From: an uncultured delta proteobacterium
GTDB taxonomy: Bacteria; Myxococcota_A; Polyangia; Polyangiales; Polyangiaceae
DNA: 64,000 nucleotides
Direction of reading: 5' to 3'
NCBI GenBank assembly: GCA_903892415.1
Contig: CAITIQ010000444.1
Location: forward strand, 1-64,000
Part shown: positions 16,033 through 24,969 of the stretch, piece after piece
Numbering within the stretch: the first letter of the stretch is position 1
How the letters are laid out: each line of letters opens with the position of its first letter
Made by a program: the position numbers and the translations under genes
The notes under the pieces: generated by a model
Told to the model about the DNA's origin: nothing
Database searches by the model: none
What the model saw: only the letters and a program-made list of their open reading frames with translations

Positions 16033-17379
16033 ATGGCTGACCTTTCCGTCACCTTTGCAGGCATCAAGAGCCCAAACCCCTTCTGGCTCGCTTCGGCGCC
16101 GCCCGCCAACACCGGCGAGCAGGTCATGCGCGCGTTCGACGCAGGTTGGGGCGGCGCAGTGTGGAAGACGCTGGGGGACCCCATCGTCAACGTTTCGAGC
16201 CGCTTCGGCTCGGTGGATCTCGGCACCTACAAGATGATGGGCCTCAACAACATTGAGCTCATCACTGACAGGCCGCTGGAGGTGAACCTCAAGGAGATCC
16301 GCGAGGTCAAACGGCGTTATCCCAAACACGTCGTCATTGCCTCGCTGATGACCGAGACCAAAGAGGATTGGCGCGTACTGATTCAGAAGTGTGAGGACGC
16401 CGGAGTGGACGGGCTGGAGCTCAACTTCGGCTGTCCGCACGGTATGTGTGAGCGCGGGATGGGCTCTTCGGTTGGGCAGGAGCCCAAGCTCATCACCGAG
16501 ATCACCAGCTGGACGAAGCAATTCGCGAAGACGCCGGTGCTCGTCAAACTAACGCCTAACACCGGCGACATCGAGGAGGCCGGCCTGGCCGCCGTTGCAG
16601 GCGGTGCCGACGGCATCTCCCTCATCAACACCATTAAGAGCATCGTCGGCGTCGATCTGGACCGGATGGTGCCGCTGCCGCGCGTCGGCAACGGTTCGAC
16701 CAACGGCGGTTACTGCGGGCCGGCGGTCAAGCCCATCGCCCTGCACCTGCTCGCTGCGCTCGCCGCCAACCCCCGCATCAAGGTGCCGATCTCGGGCATT
16801 GGCGGTATCTCCAATTGGCGCGACGCAGCCGAGTTCCTAGCGCTCGGCTCAACCTCGGTCCAGGTGTGCACCGCCGTTATGCATTACGGCTACCGCATCG
16901 TGGAGGACATGATTGAAGGTCTCTCCAACTTCCTCGATGAAAAGGGGATGAAGAGCGTGGCCGAGCTGCAAAGCAAAGCTGTCCCGGCCTACCAGGATTG
17001 GGGCGATTTGGACCTCGGTTACAAGCTGGTCGCCAAGATCGATCCGAAGACCTGCATTGGCTGTCAGCTGTGCGTTACCGCCTGCAATGACGGCGCTCAT
17101 CAATGCATCTTTACCGGCAATGAGGAGAAGCAGCGTCCGCCGCACGCCCACACGCACGGCAAGGCAGCTCCTCCCAAGCCGTTCGTGCTCGGAACCATCG
17201 CCGGAGATCGCTTGCCTTGGGTGGATGAGCCGGAGTGCGTTGGCTGCAACCTCTGTCAGTTGGTCTGCCCGGTCGCCGGCTGCATCACCATGGCGGAAGA
17301 ACGTCAGTCCACCGGGGACACCTGGAACCAGCGAGTGAAAGACGGTCGGGACAAGGTGCCTGGCGGTATCCACGACTGA
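16033..17379 (+). CDS. preA: NAD-dependent dihydropyrimidine dehydrogenase subunit PreA
   Basis: A 448-residue protein. A dihydroorotate-dehydrogenase-like FMN barrel (residues 1-~310) has GLELNFGCPHGMCERGMGSS and ISGIGGISNWRDAAEFLALG. A C-terminal ferredoxin domain has two 4Fe-4S motifs, CIGCQLCVTACNDGAHQC and CVGCNLCQLVCPVAGC. The active-site Cys is expected in the FGCPHGMCERGMG loop. A His-rich linker (HAHTHGK) sits between the clusters. It forms the pyrimidine-binding subunit with PreT. A clear terminator follows at 17404-17431, marking the end of the operon. Confidence 0.95.
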   Translation: MADLSVTFAGIKSPNPFWLASAPPANTGEQVMRAFDAGWGGAVWKTLGDPIVNVSSRFGSVDLGTYKMMGLNNIELITDRPLEVNLKEIREVKRRYPKHVVIASLMTETKEDWRVLIQKCEDAGVDGLELNFGCPHGMCERGMGSSVGQEPKLITEITSWTKQFAKTPVLVKLTPNTGDIEEAGLAAVAGGADGISLINTIKSIVGVDLDRMVPLPRVGNGSTNGGYCGPAVKPIALHLLAALAANPRIKVPISGIGGISNWRDAAEFLALGSTSVQVCTAVMHYGYRIVEDMIEGLSNFLDEKGMKSVAELQSKAVPAYQDWGDLDLGYKLVAKIDPKTCIGCQLCVTACNDGAHQCIFTGNEEKQRPPHAHTHGKAAPPKPFVLGTIAGDRLPWVDEPECVGCNLCQLVCPVAGCITMAEERQSTGDTWNQRVKDGRDKVPGGIHD

Positions 17380-17403
17380 CCGTAACGATCTCGCTTCGAG
17401 ACC

Positions 17404-17431
17404 AAAGCCGGGTCGCAAGCCCGGCTTTTCT
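17404..17431 (+). terminator. Rho-independent terminator after preA
   Basis: Seven-base stem AGCCGGG / CCCGGCT around a TCGCAAG loop, followed by TTTTC, 26 bases past the preA stop. Confidence 0.85.
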
Positions 17432-17473
17432 CGTATTGAGACGACGTCGTATCATAAACATCGTTTGTCGTAT
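17431..17473 (+). promoter_or_regulatory. AT-rich upstream region with three TCGTAT direct repeats
   Basis: TCGTAT occurs at 17431, 17447 and 17468, in the most AT-rich stretch between preA and the S46 peptidase gene. The start-to-start spacings are 16 and 21 bases. Such phased short repeats can be binding sites for a regulator of the peptidase gene, but no well-spaced -35/-10 pair could be fixed. Confidence 0.3.
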
Positions 17474-17636
17474 TTACACTTATTACAGTCGTTTCGTCGA
17501 GCCAACAGTCGAGTCAGCAGCGGCCCTGGGAGTTGCCCGCCAGCGCTTTTGCGACCTCAGAGGCGGCCGAACTCGATGGTAGGCAAGCGCCCCTGCGTGA
17601 GTTGCCCCAGCCGCCGGAGAGAAGTAAGCGGGGGGC

Positions 17637-19919
17637 ATGCTGAAGTGCAGTTCCTCGGTTTGGTTCGCCCTGTTCTTGGCCGCGTGCAGCCCCGCTGCTT
17701 CCAACGGTCGCATGCCCGAGCAAACGTCCACGCCCAGCGCGAGCGCCTCGTCGGCCCCGGTGGCTGAAGGGCCGCGCACCACGTTCGAGAACCCCGGCGG
17801 TATGTGGTTGCCCGAGCAATTGGCGCTGCAAACGCAGAACCTTAAGGACGTCGGTTTCACGATCGACCCTGCGGCGTTGACCAAGCCGACCGAGTTCCCC
17901 TTGGGCGCGGTGGTGTCCCTGGGCGGTTGCTCGGCGAGCTTCGTTTCCTCGGACGGCCTGATCATCACCAATCACCATTGCGTGACCGGCGCGCTGCAGT
18001 TCAACGCGACGAAGGATAAGAACCTGCTGACCGACGGCTTCGCCGCCAAGACGCGCGCAGACGAGCTTTCGGCCGGGCCCAGCCAGCGGGTGTTCGTCAC
18101 CCAAGCGATGAAGGATGTCTCGGCCACGGTGCGTGAAGGCTTGGCCGCCCTGCCCAATGACTTGGCGCGCTACCAAGCTATCGAGGACCGCTCCAAGAAG
18201 CTGGTGGCAGAATGCGAGAAAGGCCGCGAGGGCATCCGTTGTTCGGTGGAGAAGTTCTTCGGCGGGGCCGAGTTCCGGCTGATTGAGCAGCTGGAGATCC
18301 GCGACGTGCGCTTGGTGTTCGCGCCGCCGGAGGGCATTGGCAACTACGGCGGTGAGGTGGACAACTGGCGTTGGCCGCGACACACCGGGGACTTCTCCTT
18401 CTTGCGCGCCTACGTGAAGAAGGACGGCACGCCCGGGGACTTCAGCGCAGACAACGTGCCCTACAAGCCCAAGCACGTGCTCAGCCTGGCCAAGACGCCC
18501 TTGCGCCAAGGGGACGCTGTAATGGTGGCAGGCTACCCCGCTCGCACCAATCGGCTAGCCACGGCCGCAGAGATGAACGCCGCGGTCGAGAACGACATCC
18601 CCTACATCATCGACTACTGCGAGAAGTATCTGGCGGTGCTCGAGACGCTGGCCAAGAAAGATCCGGAGCTGGCCATCAAGGCCGAGACCAACATTCGCGG
18701 TCTGGCCAACGCACTAACCAACTATCGCGGTCAGCTGGAGGGCCTCAAGAAGGGCGTCGCCGCTGAGAAGTCGGCCGCCGAAAAATCCTTGCTCGCTTGG
18801 ATTGACGCGGACCCGGCACGCAAAGCCAAGTTCGGTGGCAGCGTGGACAAGACGGTGCTGGCCTTCAATGAGAGCCGCAAGGCGATCGAAGCTGACCGCA
18901 CCATCCGCGAGACCATGCGGCTCGTACGTGGTTTTTCCACCGCCTATGCCATTGTCCGCAACGCAGAGGAGCGTGCCAAACCCGACGCCCAGCGCGATCC
19001 CGAGTACCAAGATCGCAATCAGAAGCGGCTCGAGAATTCGTTCGTGCAGCTGACCAAGCAATGGAGCCCGGAGCTCGAAAAGGCGGTGCTCAAATTGGTC
19101 ATCGAGCGCGAGCTGGCCTATCCCGCAGAGAAGCGAGCCGGCATCGCCGAGGCGCTGATGGGCAAAGGCGTAAACAAGAAGGCGCCCACCGGCGCCGAGA
19201 TCGATAAGGCGCTAGCAGGCCTGTACCAGACCACCAAACTCGGTGATGAGGCGGCGCGGCTCAAATTGCTGAGCGGCGCCAAAGAGGCCGAGCTGCGCAC
19301 GTCGAAGGACCCGCTGATCAAGCTGGCCGTGACGCTGCGCTCCAAGGTCAAAGACTACGAAGAGCGGGACAAGCGCCGTGAAGGTGCCATGTCGATCGCC
19401 CTGCCCGACTTCGTCACCGCGATGCGTGAACAGAAGAACGGTCTGCTCGCTCCCGACGCCAACCGTACCTTGCGCGTCACCTTCGGCACCGTGCGCGGCT
19501 ACGCGCCGGTCAAAGACGCAGCCGTCTACACGCCGTTTACGCTGCTATCCGAGGTGGCCAAGAAGCACACCGGTAAAGACCCGTTCATCGCCCCCAAGGA
19601 GCTGCTCGACGCCGTCAGTCAAAAGAACTTCGGCCCCTACGTGGATGAGAAGCTGGGCGAAGTCCCGGTCGACTTCTTGACCGATCTCGACATCACCGGC
19701 GGTAACTCCGGCTCGGCCACGCTCAACGCGCAAGGCGAGCTGGTCGGGCTCGCCTTCGACGGTAACTACGAGTCGATGGCCCAGGCGTGGGTGTTCCTGC
19801 CCCCGGTTACGCGCTCGATCCACGTGGACCTGCGTTACATCTTGTGGGTGCTCGACGCTGTTTCGCACGCCAACGGCCTGCTCAAGGAGCTCGGCGTCGG
19901 GCCGCGCTTCAACAAATAA
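17637..19919 (+). CDS. S46-family dipeptidyl-peptidase lipoprotein (DPP7/DPP11 type)
   Basis: A 760-residue protein with a lipoprotein signal (SVWFALFLAACSPAASNG; Cys lipidated). The chymotrypsin-like S46 catalytic residues are visible: His in SSDGLIITNHHCVTGAL and Ser in DITGGNSGSATLNAQGEL followed by VGLAFDGNYE. The Asp is expected in NWRWPRHTGDFSFLR or nearby. The central all-helical insertion typical of this family fills residues ~330-570. S46 enzymes remove dipeptides from oligopeptides in the periplasm. The specificity-determining residue was not resolved here. The gene is monocistronic, flanked by the preA terminator and a convergent gene. Confidence 0.92.
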   Translation: MLKCSSSVWFALFLAACSPAASNGRMPEQTSTPSASASSAPVAEGPRTTFENPGGMWLPEQLALQTQNLKDVGFTIDPAALTKPTEFPLGAVVSLGGCSASFVSSDGLIITNHHCVTGALQFNATKDKNLLTDGFAAKTRADELSAGPSQRVFVTQAMKDVSATVREGLAALPNDLARYQAIEDRSKKLVAECEKGREGIRCSVEKFFGGAEFRLIEQLEIRDVRLVFAPPEGIGNYGGEVDNWRWPRHTGDFSFLRAYVKKDGTPGDFSADNVPYKPKHVLSLAKTPLRQGDAVMVAGYPARTNRLATAAEMNAAVENDIPYIIDYCEKYLAVLETLAKKDPELAIKAETNIRGLANALTNYRGQLEGLKKGVAAEKSAAEKSLLAWIDADPARKAKFGGSVDKTVLAFNESRKAIEADRTIRETMRLVRGFSTAYAIVRNAEERAKPDAQRDPEYQDRNQKRLENSFVQLTKQWSPELEKAVLKLVIERELAYPAEKRAGIAEALMGKGVNKKAPTGAEIDKALAGLYQTTKLGDEAARLKLLSGAKEAELRTSKDPLIKLAVTLRSKVKDYEERDKRREGAMSIALPDFVTAMREQKNGLLAPDANRTLRVTFGTVRGYAPVKDAAVYTPFTLLSEVAKKHTGKDPFIAPKELLDAVSQKNFGPYVDEKLGEVPVDFLTDLDITGGNSGSATLNAQGELVGLAFDGNYESMAQAWVFLPPVTRSIHVDLRYILWVLDAVSHANGLLKELGVGPRFNK

Positions 19920-19922
19920 TTA

Positions 19923-19940
19923 GCTAATTAGTGAATTAGC
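19923..19940. terminator. AT-rich inverted repeat after S46 peptidase gene
   Basis: GCTAATT and AATTAGC flank a four-base AGTG loop just four bases past the peptidase stop. It contrasts with the GC-rich surroundings. Together with the stronger hairpin next to it, this may form a bidirectional terminator between convergent genes. Confidence 0.45.
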
Positions 19941-19942
19941 GC

Positions 19943-20758
19943 TCAGCTCCCCGAAGACCCCCAGCCGCTGGGGGTCTGGTTCGGGGAGGAGCCGGGGGGC
20001 TCGCTGTCTTGCGTTTTACTCGCCTTGTTGGCGCGTTGGCGAGCGCGTGTGCGGGCGGCGGAGGATCGAAACAGGGCTAGCGCTCGCGCGTCATTGCGAA
20101 ACACGTAGCGACCCGCCTCGCGGATCTCCTCGAGCAGTTCGCGCAGATGCCAAAAGGCGCGATTGCGTAAGGCGAGCGCGGTAGAGGCATCGGAGCGGAC
20201 ACGATGCTTGGCCAGCTGTGTATCAAGCTCATCGGCGAGGGCTCGCAGCTGTTCGGCGGCGCCCTTCGGTAGATCGGCGTGGCGCAAGATCGCCGCGTTG
20301 TCCTCCACCGCTTGGGCCAAGGTATGTAGCTCCAGCACCAGCTCGGTATCGCCAACCCGCCGGCTGATGCTCTCGATCACCTGCTGCAACTCGGCGTTGT
20401 CACGACCGAAGTACCGCAGCGCCTCGACGGCGTCGCGTTTGCGCAGTTGAGCCTGTGCGCGCAGCTCCACGATCGCGGCTGGCGTAACGCGCGAGCCGAC
20501 GGCCTTCCACTCGACCTCCGCTGCATCGAGCCGTTGTCGGCGCCGGTCCAGTTGCGTGGCCGCATCGGCAGCAACCAGCGTGCGTTCCACGAGCGCGTCA
20601 CCCAGCTTGATCAGCGCCGCAGCGAGCTGCTGGGCTTCCTGAAGCAACGCCACCACCGACACATCCAGCTTGCGTTCATACGTGGCCGGTAGCTCCGTGA
20701 GAGCTTTGCGATCCGCGGTCGAAAGACCGTGGGTCGTAGCGGCAGACGTCGTCGACAT
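19943..20758 (-). CDS. Hypothetical helical protein
   Basis: 271 residues from ATG at 20758, chosen over an upstream in-frame ATG because the extension is Cys/Pro-rich and non-conserved in style. The product lacks a signal peptide and is almost all helical with heptad-like Leu/Ala spacing (ALLQEAQQLAAALIKLGDAL, ELQQVIESISRRVG), suggesting a coiled coil. The C-terminal 30 residues are basic then Ser/Pro/Gly-rich. The last codons overlap a very strong hairpin. No known family was recognised. Confidence 0.7.
   Translation of the reverse strand: MSTTSAATTHGLSTADRKALTELPATYERKLDVSVVALLQEAQQLAAALIKLGDALVERTLVAADAATQLDRRRQRLDAAEVEWKAVGSRVTPAAIVELRAQAQLRKRDAVEALRYFGRDNAELQQVIESISRRVGDTELVLELHTLAQAVEDNAAILRHADLPKGAAEQLRALADELDTQLAKHRVRSDASTALALRNRAFWHLRELLEEIREAGRYVFRNDARALALFRSSAARTRARQRANKASKTQDSEPPGSSPNQTPSGWGSSGS
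19947..19988. terminator. Strong two-tier hairpin overlapping a gene 3' end
   Basis: The outer stem CTCCCCGAA / TTCGGGGAG and inner stem GACCCCCA / TGGGGGTC nest around a short GCCGC loop with a three-base bulge. It lies within the last codons of the minus-strand hypothetical gene, opposite the S46 peptidase end. No T-run is adjacent, so termination is inferred from position and stability only. Confidence 0.5.
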
Positions 20759-20938
20759 GGCGCCGGACTTTAGTGGACTTTTGTGCGGACTGCCGCACTC
20801 GCAAGGCAGCAAACTGCTTTGACATGCCTAACATGTAGGCGAGTTGCGTACATTTGCGCCTTTAGGTTTCGAGCGCAGCCGAGTTGGCGAGAACAAGCTA
20901 CCGCCGCTCGGCCAACGGAGCTGTAGTCTTGCGCCGCC

Positions 20939-22324
20939 ATGCCTTCCATAACGAGTCCCGTCGATCGTTCCATCGCCTTTAGCTACGAAGAACCCTCGCT
21001 CGAAGAAGCCCGCAAGCTGGTCGCGCAAGCCGCCTCGGCCCAGCGTGAAGTGGCAGCGCTCTCGCTCGAGGCGAGACAAGCGCTCTGCCTCGCCGCCTAT
21101 GAACGTTACGGCGACCACCTCGACGAACATGCCCGCGCGATTACTCGCATGATGGGCAAGCCTGTCGGCCAGGCCCGCGGAGAATACCAACGTTCGATGA
21201 AAGAGCGTGTAAACGCGCTCGTAGAGATGGCGCCGAGCGCCCTGGCTGACAACCGTCCCAAAGAGAAGGCGGGCTTCAATCGCTTTACGACGCGAGAGCC
21301 GGTCGGCGTCGTGCTGGTGATCGCCGCCTGGAACTACCCACTATTGGTCCCAACCAACGCGCTGTTCGCGGCGGTGTTAGCCGGTAATTCGGTGGTGATC
21401 AAACATGCGCCGCAGACCATGGGGGTTGGCGCTCAACTCGCGCGCGCATTCGAGGAGGCCGGCGCGCCGAAGGGCCTCGTTACCTATTTACCGGCCAGCC
21501 ACGAGACGGTGGCTGCGCTCTTGGCCGAGCGCCTCTTCGGCTATGTGGCCTTCACTGGGTCGGTGCGCGGTGGTCACGAGATCTCACGGGCCGCCGCGGC
21601 CCAAGGCTTTACGCCGGTGGGGCTCGAGCTCGGCGGCAATGATCCCGCGATCATCCTACCGGATTGTGACTTTGACTCGGCGGTGGAGAACGCCGTGGAC
21701 GGTGCGTTCTACAACTCCGGGCAATCTTGTTGCGCGGTTAAACGGGTATTGGTGCATGAGTCGCTGCGAGCTCGCTTCGTCGAGGCCGCCGCCGAGTTGA
21801 TCAAGAAGTACGTCGTCGGTAATCCGCTGGAGGACGGCACTACGTTGGGCCCTGTCGTAAACGAAGCGGCAGCCGAGCGGGTGCGCGCCCACGTAAGTGA
21901 CGCGTTGGCCAAGGGCGGTAAACGCATCGTCGATGCGGCCAGCTTCAACGTTCCCACGCTAAGTGGGTGTTACCTAGCGCCGGAGCTGATCGACAACGCT
22001 TCGCCCGACAGCTTGCTCATGCGCGAAGAGACCTTCGGCCCGGCCTTGGGCGTTGCTGGCTTCAACAGCGATGAAGAGGCGATTCGGCTGACCAACGACC
22101 AACCCTACGGCCTCACCGCGTCGATCTGGACCAAGGACGCAGCGCGCGCCGAACGCATCGGCCGCAGCCTGGAGGTGGGCACCGTATTCATGAATCGCTG
22201 CGACTACCTCGACCCTGAGATGCCTTGGACCGGAACCAAAGATTCAGGCACCGGGTCGTCCTTGTCTCCGCTGGGGTTCCTCGCCGTCACCCGGCCGAAG
22301 AACTTCCACTTCCGCTTGCCCTGA
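20939..22324 (+). CDS. NAD(P)-dependent aldehyde dehydrogenase
   Basis: A 461-residue aldehyde dehydrogenase. It has VGVVLVIAAWNYPLLVPTNA (cofactor loop), AGNSVVIKHAPQTMG (K in the NAD pocket), VGLELGGNDPAIIL (general-base Glu) and the nucleophile in FYNSGQSCCAVKRVLV. The LRxxxG-like GTGSSLSPLGF tail is present. It lies 21 bases before a glutamine-synthetase-like gene and shares its direction with an iron alcohol dehydrogenase, so it probably oxidises an aminoaldehyde or gamma-glutamyl-aminoaldehyde. Exact substrate is unknown. Confidence 0.9.
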   Translation: MPSITSPVDRSIAFSYEEPSLEEARKLVAQAASAQREVAALSLEARQALCLAAYERYGDHLDEHARAITRMMGKPVGQARGEYQRSMKERVNALVEMAPSALADNRPKEKAGFNRFTTREPVGVVLVIAAWNYPLLVPTNALFAAVLAGNSVVIKHAPQTMGVGAQLARAFEEAGAPKGLVTYLPASHETVAALLAERLFGYVAFTGSVRGGHEISRAAAAQGFTPVGLELGGNDPAIILPDCDFDSAVENAVDGAFYNSGQSCCAVKRVLVHESLRARFVEAAAELIKKYVVGNPLEDGTTLGPVVNEAAAERVRAHVSDALAKGGKRIVDAASFNVPTLSGCYLAPELIDNASPDSLLMREETFGPALGVAGFNSDEEAIRLTNDQPYGLTASIWTKDAARAERIGRSLEVGTVFMNRCDYLDPEMPWTGTKDSGTGSSLSPLGFLAVTRPKNFHFRLP

Positions 22325-22345
22325 AATCAACCCCGCGAGGTCCCC

Positions 22346-23725
22346 ATGAGCGAATCCGACATAACGAAGGTGAAGACGGTCGAGGAACTCTCGGCGTGGA
22401 TCGAGGCCAACGGTATTCGCCGCTTCAAGATGGCGGTTACCGACATCGACGGGATCTTGCGCGGTAAATATGTCGAGAAGTCGAAGTTCTTGGCCTGTGC
22501 CGAGAAGGGCTTCGGCTTCTGCGATGTCGTCGTCGGCTGGGACAGCGGGGACGTCCTCTACGACAATACCAAGGTAGCCGGCTGGCATACCGGGTACCGC
22601 GATGCCCCGGTCAAGCTGGATTTAGGGACCTTGCGGCGCGTTCCCTTCGAGCCGGATACCATCTTATTGCTCGGTAGCTTCGTTGATAGTTACGCCGACG
22701 CCTGTGCGCGCAGCGTGCTCCACAATATCGCCGAGCGGGCGGCCTCGCTCGGCTTCGACGTTTGGGGCGCGCTCGAATACGAGTTCTTCCTGTTTCAGGA
22801 GACGCCTGAATCAGCGCGGGCGAAGGGCTATCGGGATTTGAAGCCGTTTACGCCCGGTATGTTTGGTTACTCGATGCTGCGCAGCGGGGTGCACGCCGAG
22901 CTCTACCACGAGCTGCTCGATACCATGGTAGCGCTGCGCTGCCCGATCGAGGGGCTGCACACCGAAACGGGGCCGGGCGTATTGGAGGCAGCGTTGCAGG
23001 TCGTGGAGGTGCGGGAGGCCGCTGACCGCGCCACGCTGTTCAAGACCTTCACCAAGATCCTGGCGCAACGGCGCGGCCTGCTCGCGACCTTCATGGCCAA
23101 ATGGAACGCCGCTGTCCCCGGACAGAGCGGGCATATCCATCTATCGCTATTCAATAAGAGCGACGGCAAGAGCGCCTTCTACGAGCCGGGCAGCGCTCAC
23201 TCGATGTCGAAGACGATGCGCTCCTTCGTTGCCGGGCAGGTGAAGTACTTACCGGAGATCTTGGCGATGGTCTGCCCCACCATCAACGACTATCGGCGTC
23301 TGGTTCCTGGCATGTGGGCGCCAACCACCTCGAGCTGGGGCGTCGAGAACCGCACGACGGCGCTACGAGTCATTCCTGGCAGTGAGAAGAGCCAACGTGT
23401 GGAGTTCCGCATCGGGCCGGCCGACGCCAATCCCTATCTGGCACTCGCAGCTGCGCTGGGGACAGGCCTGCGCGGCATCGAGGAGCAGCTCGAGCTCGGT
23501 CCGCCGGTGCTCGGTAATGCCTATCAAGCGCCGCAAGAGCTCGCGGCCAAGATCCCCTCCTCGCTGGAGGAGGCCGCCCAACGGCTCGAGGCTTCGCAAA
23601 CCGCTCGTGAGCTCTTTGGTTCAGGCTTCGTCGATCACTTCGTCGCTACCCGCAATTGGGAGGTACGCGAGTACAAGAAACATGTCTCCGATTGGGAGCT
23701 TGCTCGCTACTTCGAGATTATCTAA
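22346..23725 (+). CDS. Glutamine-synthetase-family ligase (gamma-glutamylamine synthetase type)
   Basis: A 459-residue protein with the glutamine synthetase catalytic core: ALEYEFFLFQETPE (metal-binding Glu residues), ETGPGVLEAALQV, the ATP loop AAVPGQSGHIHLSL, and RVEFRIGPADANPYLALAAA. The N-terminal beta-grasp is short. The pattern (GHIHLS-L, E-T-G-P-G) matches PuuA/GlnT-like ligases that join glutamate to amines more than biosynthetic GlnA. No adenylylation-site tyrosine context was recognised. Flanked by aldehyde and alcohol dehydrogenases, it most likely activates an amine for catabolism. Confidence 0.85.
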   Translation: MSESDITKVKTVEELSAWIEANGIRRFKMAVTDIDGILRGKYVEKSKFLACAEKGFGFCDVVVGWDSGDVLYDNTKVAGWHTGYRDAPVKLDLGTLRRVPFEPDTILLLGSFVDSYADACARSVLHNIAERAASLGFDVWGALEYEFFLFQETPESARAKGYRDLKPFTPGMFGYSMLRSGVHAELYHELLDTMVALRCPIEGLHTETGPGVLEAALQVVEVREAADRATLFKTFTKILAQRRGLLATFMAKWNAAVPGQSGHIHLSLFNKSDGKSAFYEPGSAHSMSKTMRSFVAGQVKYLPEILAMVCPTINDYRRLVPGMWAPTTSSWGVENRTTALRVIPGSEKSQRVEFRIGPADANPYLALAAALGTGLRGIEEQLELGPPVLGNAYQAPQELAAKIPSSLEEAAQRLEASQTARELFGSGFVDHFVATRNWEVREYKKHVSDWELARYFEII

Positions 23726-23775
23726 CTCGCTATTCCGTCCCTTCTGGCTCCAACACTTTTCTGTCCGAGAAACCC

Positions 23776-24966
23776 ATGCAAAATTCTGAGACTCCGCGCG
23801 GCCGTTCCAACTACCCCACCCCCTTTCGCATTGGCGTCGGCATCGTCGCAGAGCTGCCCGCGGCTTGTCGGGAGCTCGGCTTTACGCGCGTGCTGCTTTG
23901 CACGGATCCTGGCGTGCGAGCGCTACCGTGGTTCGCTGGTTTGGAGGCAGGGCTGAAAGAGGCGGGCTTGCTCGGCGCCGTCTTCTCCGAGGTGACGCCC
24001 AACCCTAGTGATGAGGACGTCAGCCGCGGTCTCGAGGCCTTCCGCGCGGCCAAGGCCGACGGCATCATCCTGTGTGGCGGCGGCTCGGCGATGGACGTTG
24101 GCAAGTGCGTTGCGCTGCTCGCTCACAACCCAGGGACGGTCTTCGACTATGAAGATATTGGGGATAACTTCAAACGGGCGGACCCCGATAAGGTGGTCAA
24201 GATGATCGCCATTCCGACGACCGCCGGGACCGGCTCCGAGGTTGGTCGTTGTGGCGTCATCGCTGACCCGCGTGATCACGCAAAGAAGATTATCTTCCAC
24301 CCGCGGCTCTTGCCGTCCTTGGTCCTTGCCGATCCCGAGCTGACCGCAGGGCTCTCGCCAAGGCTCACAGCGGCGACCGGGATGGACGCGCTGGCGCATG
24401 CCTTCGAGGCATATTGCGCTCCGGGCTATCACCCGATGGCCGACGGCATCGCTGTGGAGGCTATGCGGCTGATCTCGCGCTATCTGCCTATCGCCGTTCG
24501 CAGCGGGGCTGATTTGACGGCGCGTTCGCACATGCTGATGGCAGCGACGATGGGCGCTACAGCGTTTCAGAAGGGGCTAGGCCTGGTGCACGCGCTTTCG
24601 CACCCGATTGGCGGTTTGCTAGGGCTCCATCACGGCACGGCCAACGCCATCTTCCTGCCCTATGTCCTAGAGTTCAACCGCGCAGCCGTAGAAGAGAAGA
24701 TGCAGCACCTCAGCCGAGCGCTCAACCTCGAGGGAGCCGGCGTGGATGCGGTGATGGGCTGGCTATTGCAACTACGCAAAGAGGTCGGGATGCCGCATAC
24801 CCTCGCAGAGGTGGAAGGGCTTAACGAGGAGAAGCTCAAGCTCATCGCCGAGATGTCGATGAATGACCCTTCCCTCGGGTCGAACCCGGTACCATGCAAT
24901 GTGGCCCAGGCCGAACGCGTGCTTCGTGCAGCGCTCTCCGGTGACGTGGCCGCAGCTCACGCCTAG
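23776..24966 (+). CDS. Iron-containing (group III) alcohol dehydrogenase
   Basis: 396 residues from ATG at 23776; a longer open frame overlaps the end of the ligase gene and is rejected. Family landmarks are GIILCGGGSAMDVGKCVALL, AIPTTAGTGSEVGRCGVI, and the metal-ligand His-containing GMDALAHAFEAYCAP, KGLGLVHALSHPIGGLLGLHHG in two overlapping parts. It should interconvert an alcohol and aldehyde with NAD(P). Directly downstream of the aldehyde dehydrogenase and gamma-glutamyl ligase, it could supply the aldehyde from an alcohol, or dispose of it. Its stop is three bases from a convergent lipoprotein gene. Confidence 0.92.
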   Translation: MQNSETPRGRSNYPTPFRIGVGIVAELPAACRELGFTRVLLCTDPGVRALPWFAGLEAGLKEAGLLGAVFSEVTPNPSDEDVSRGLEAFRAAKADGIILCGGGSAMDVGKCVALLAHNPGTVFDYEDIGDNFKRADPDKVVKMIAIPTTAGTGSEVGRCGVIADPRDHAKKIIFHPRLLPSLVLADPELTAGLSPRLTAATGMDALAHAFEAYCAPGYHPMADGIAVEAMRLISRYLPIAVRSGADLTARSHMLMAATMGATAFQKGLGLVHALSHPIGGLLGLHHGTANAIFLPYVLEFNRAAVEEKMQHLSRALNLEGAGVDAVMGWLLQLRKEVGMPHTLAEVEGLNEEKLKLIAEMSMNDPSLGSNPVPCNVAQAERVLRAALSGDVAAAHA

Positions 24967-24969
24967 AGT

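Noticed and set aside
20819-20854. TTGACA promoter upstream of the aldehyde dehydrogenase gene
   Set aside because: The -35 hexamer is perfect but no -10 is found at 16-18 bases; the nearby GCCTAACATGTAGGC palindrome is imperfect.
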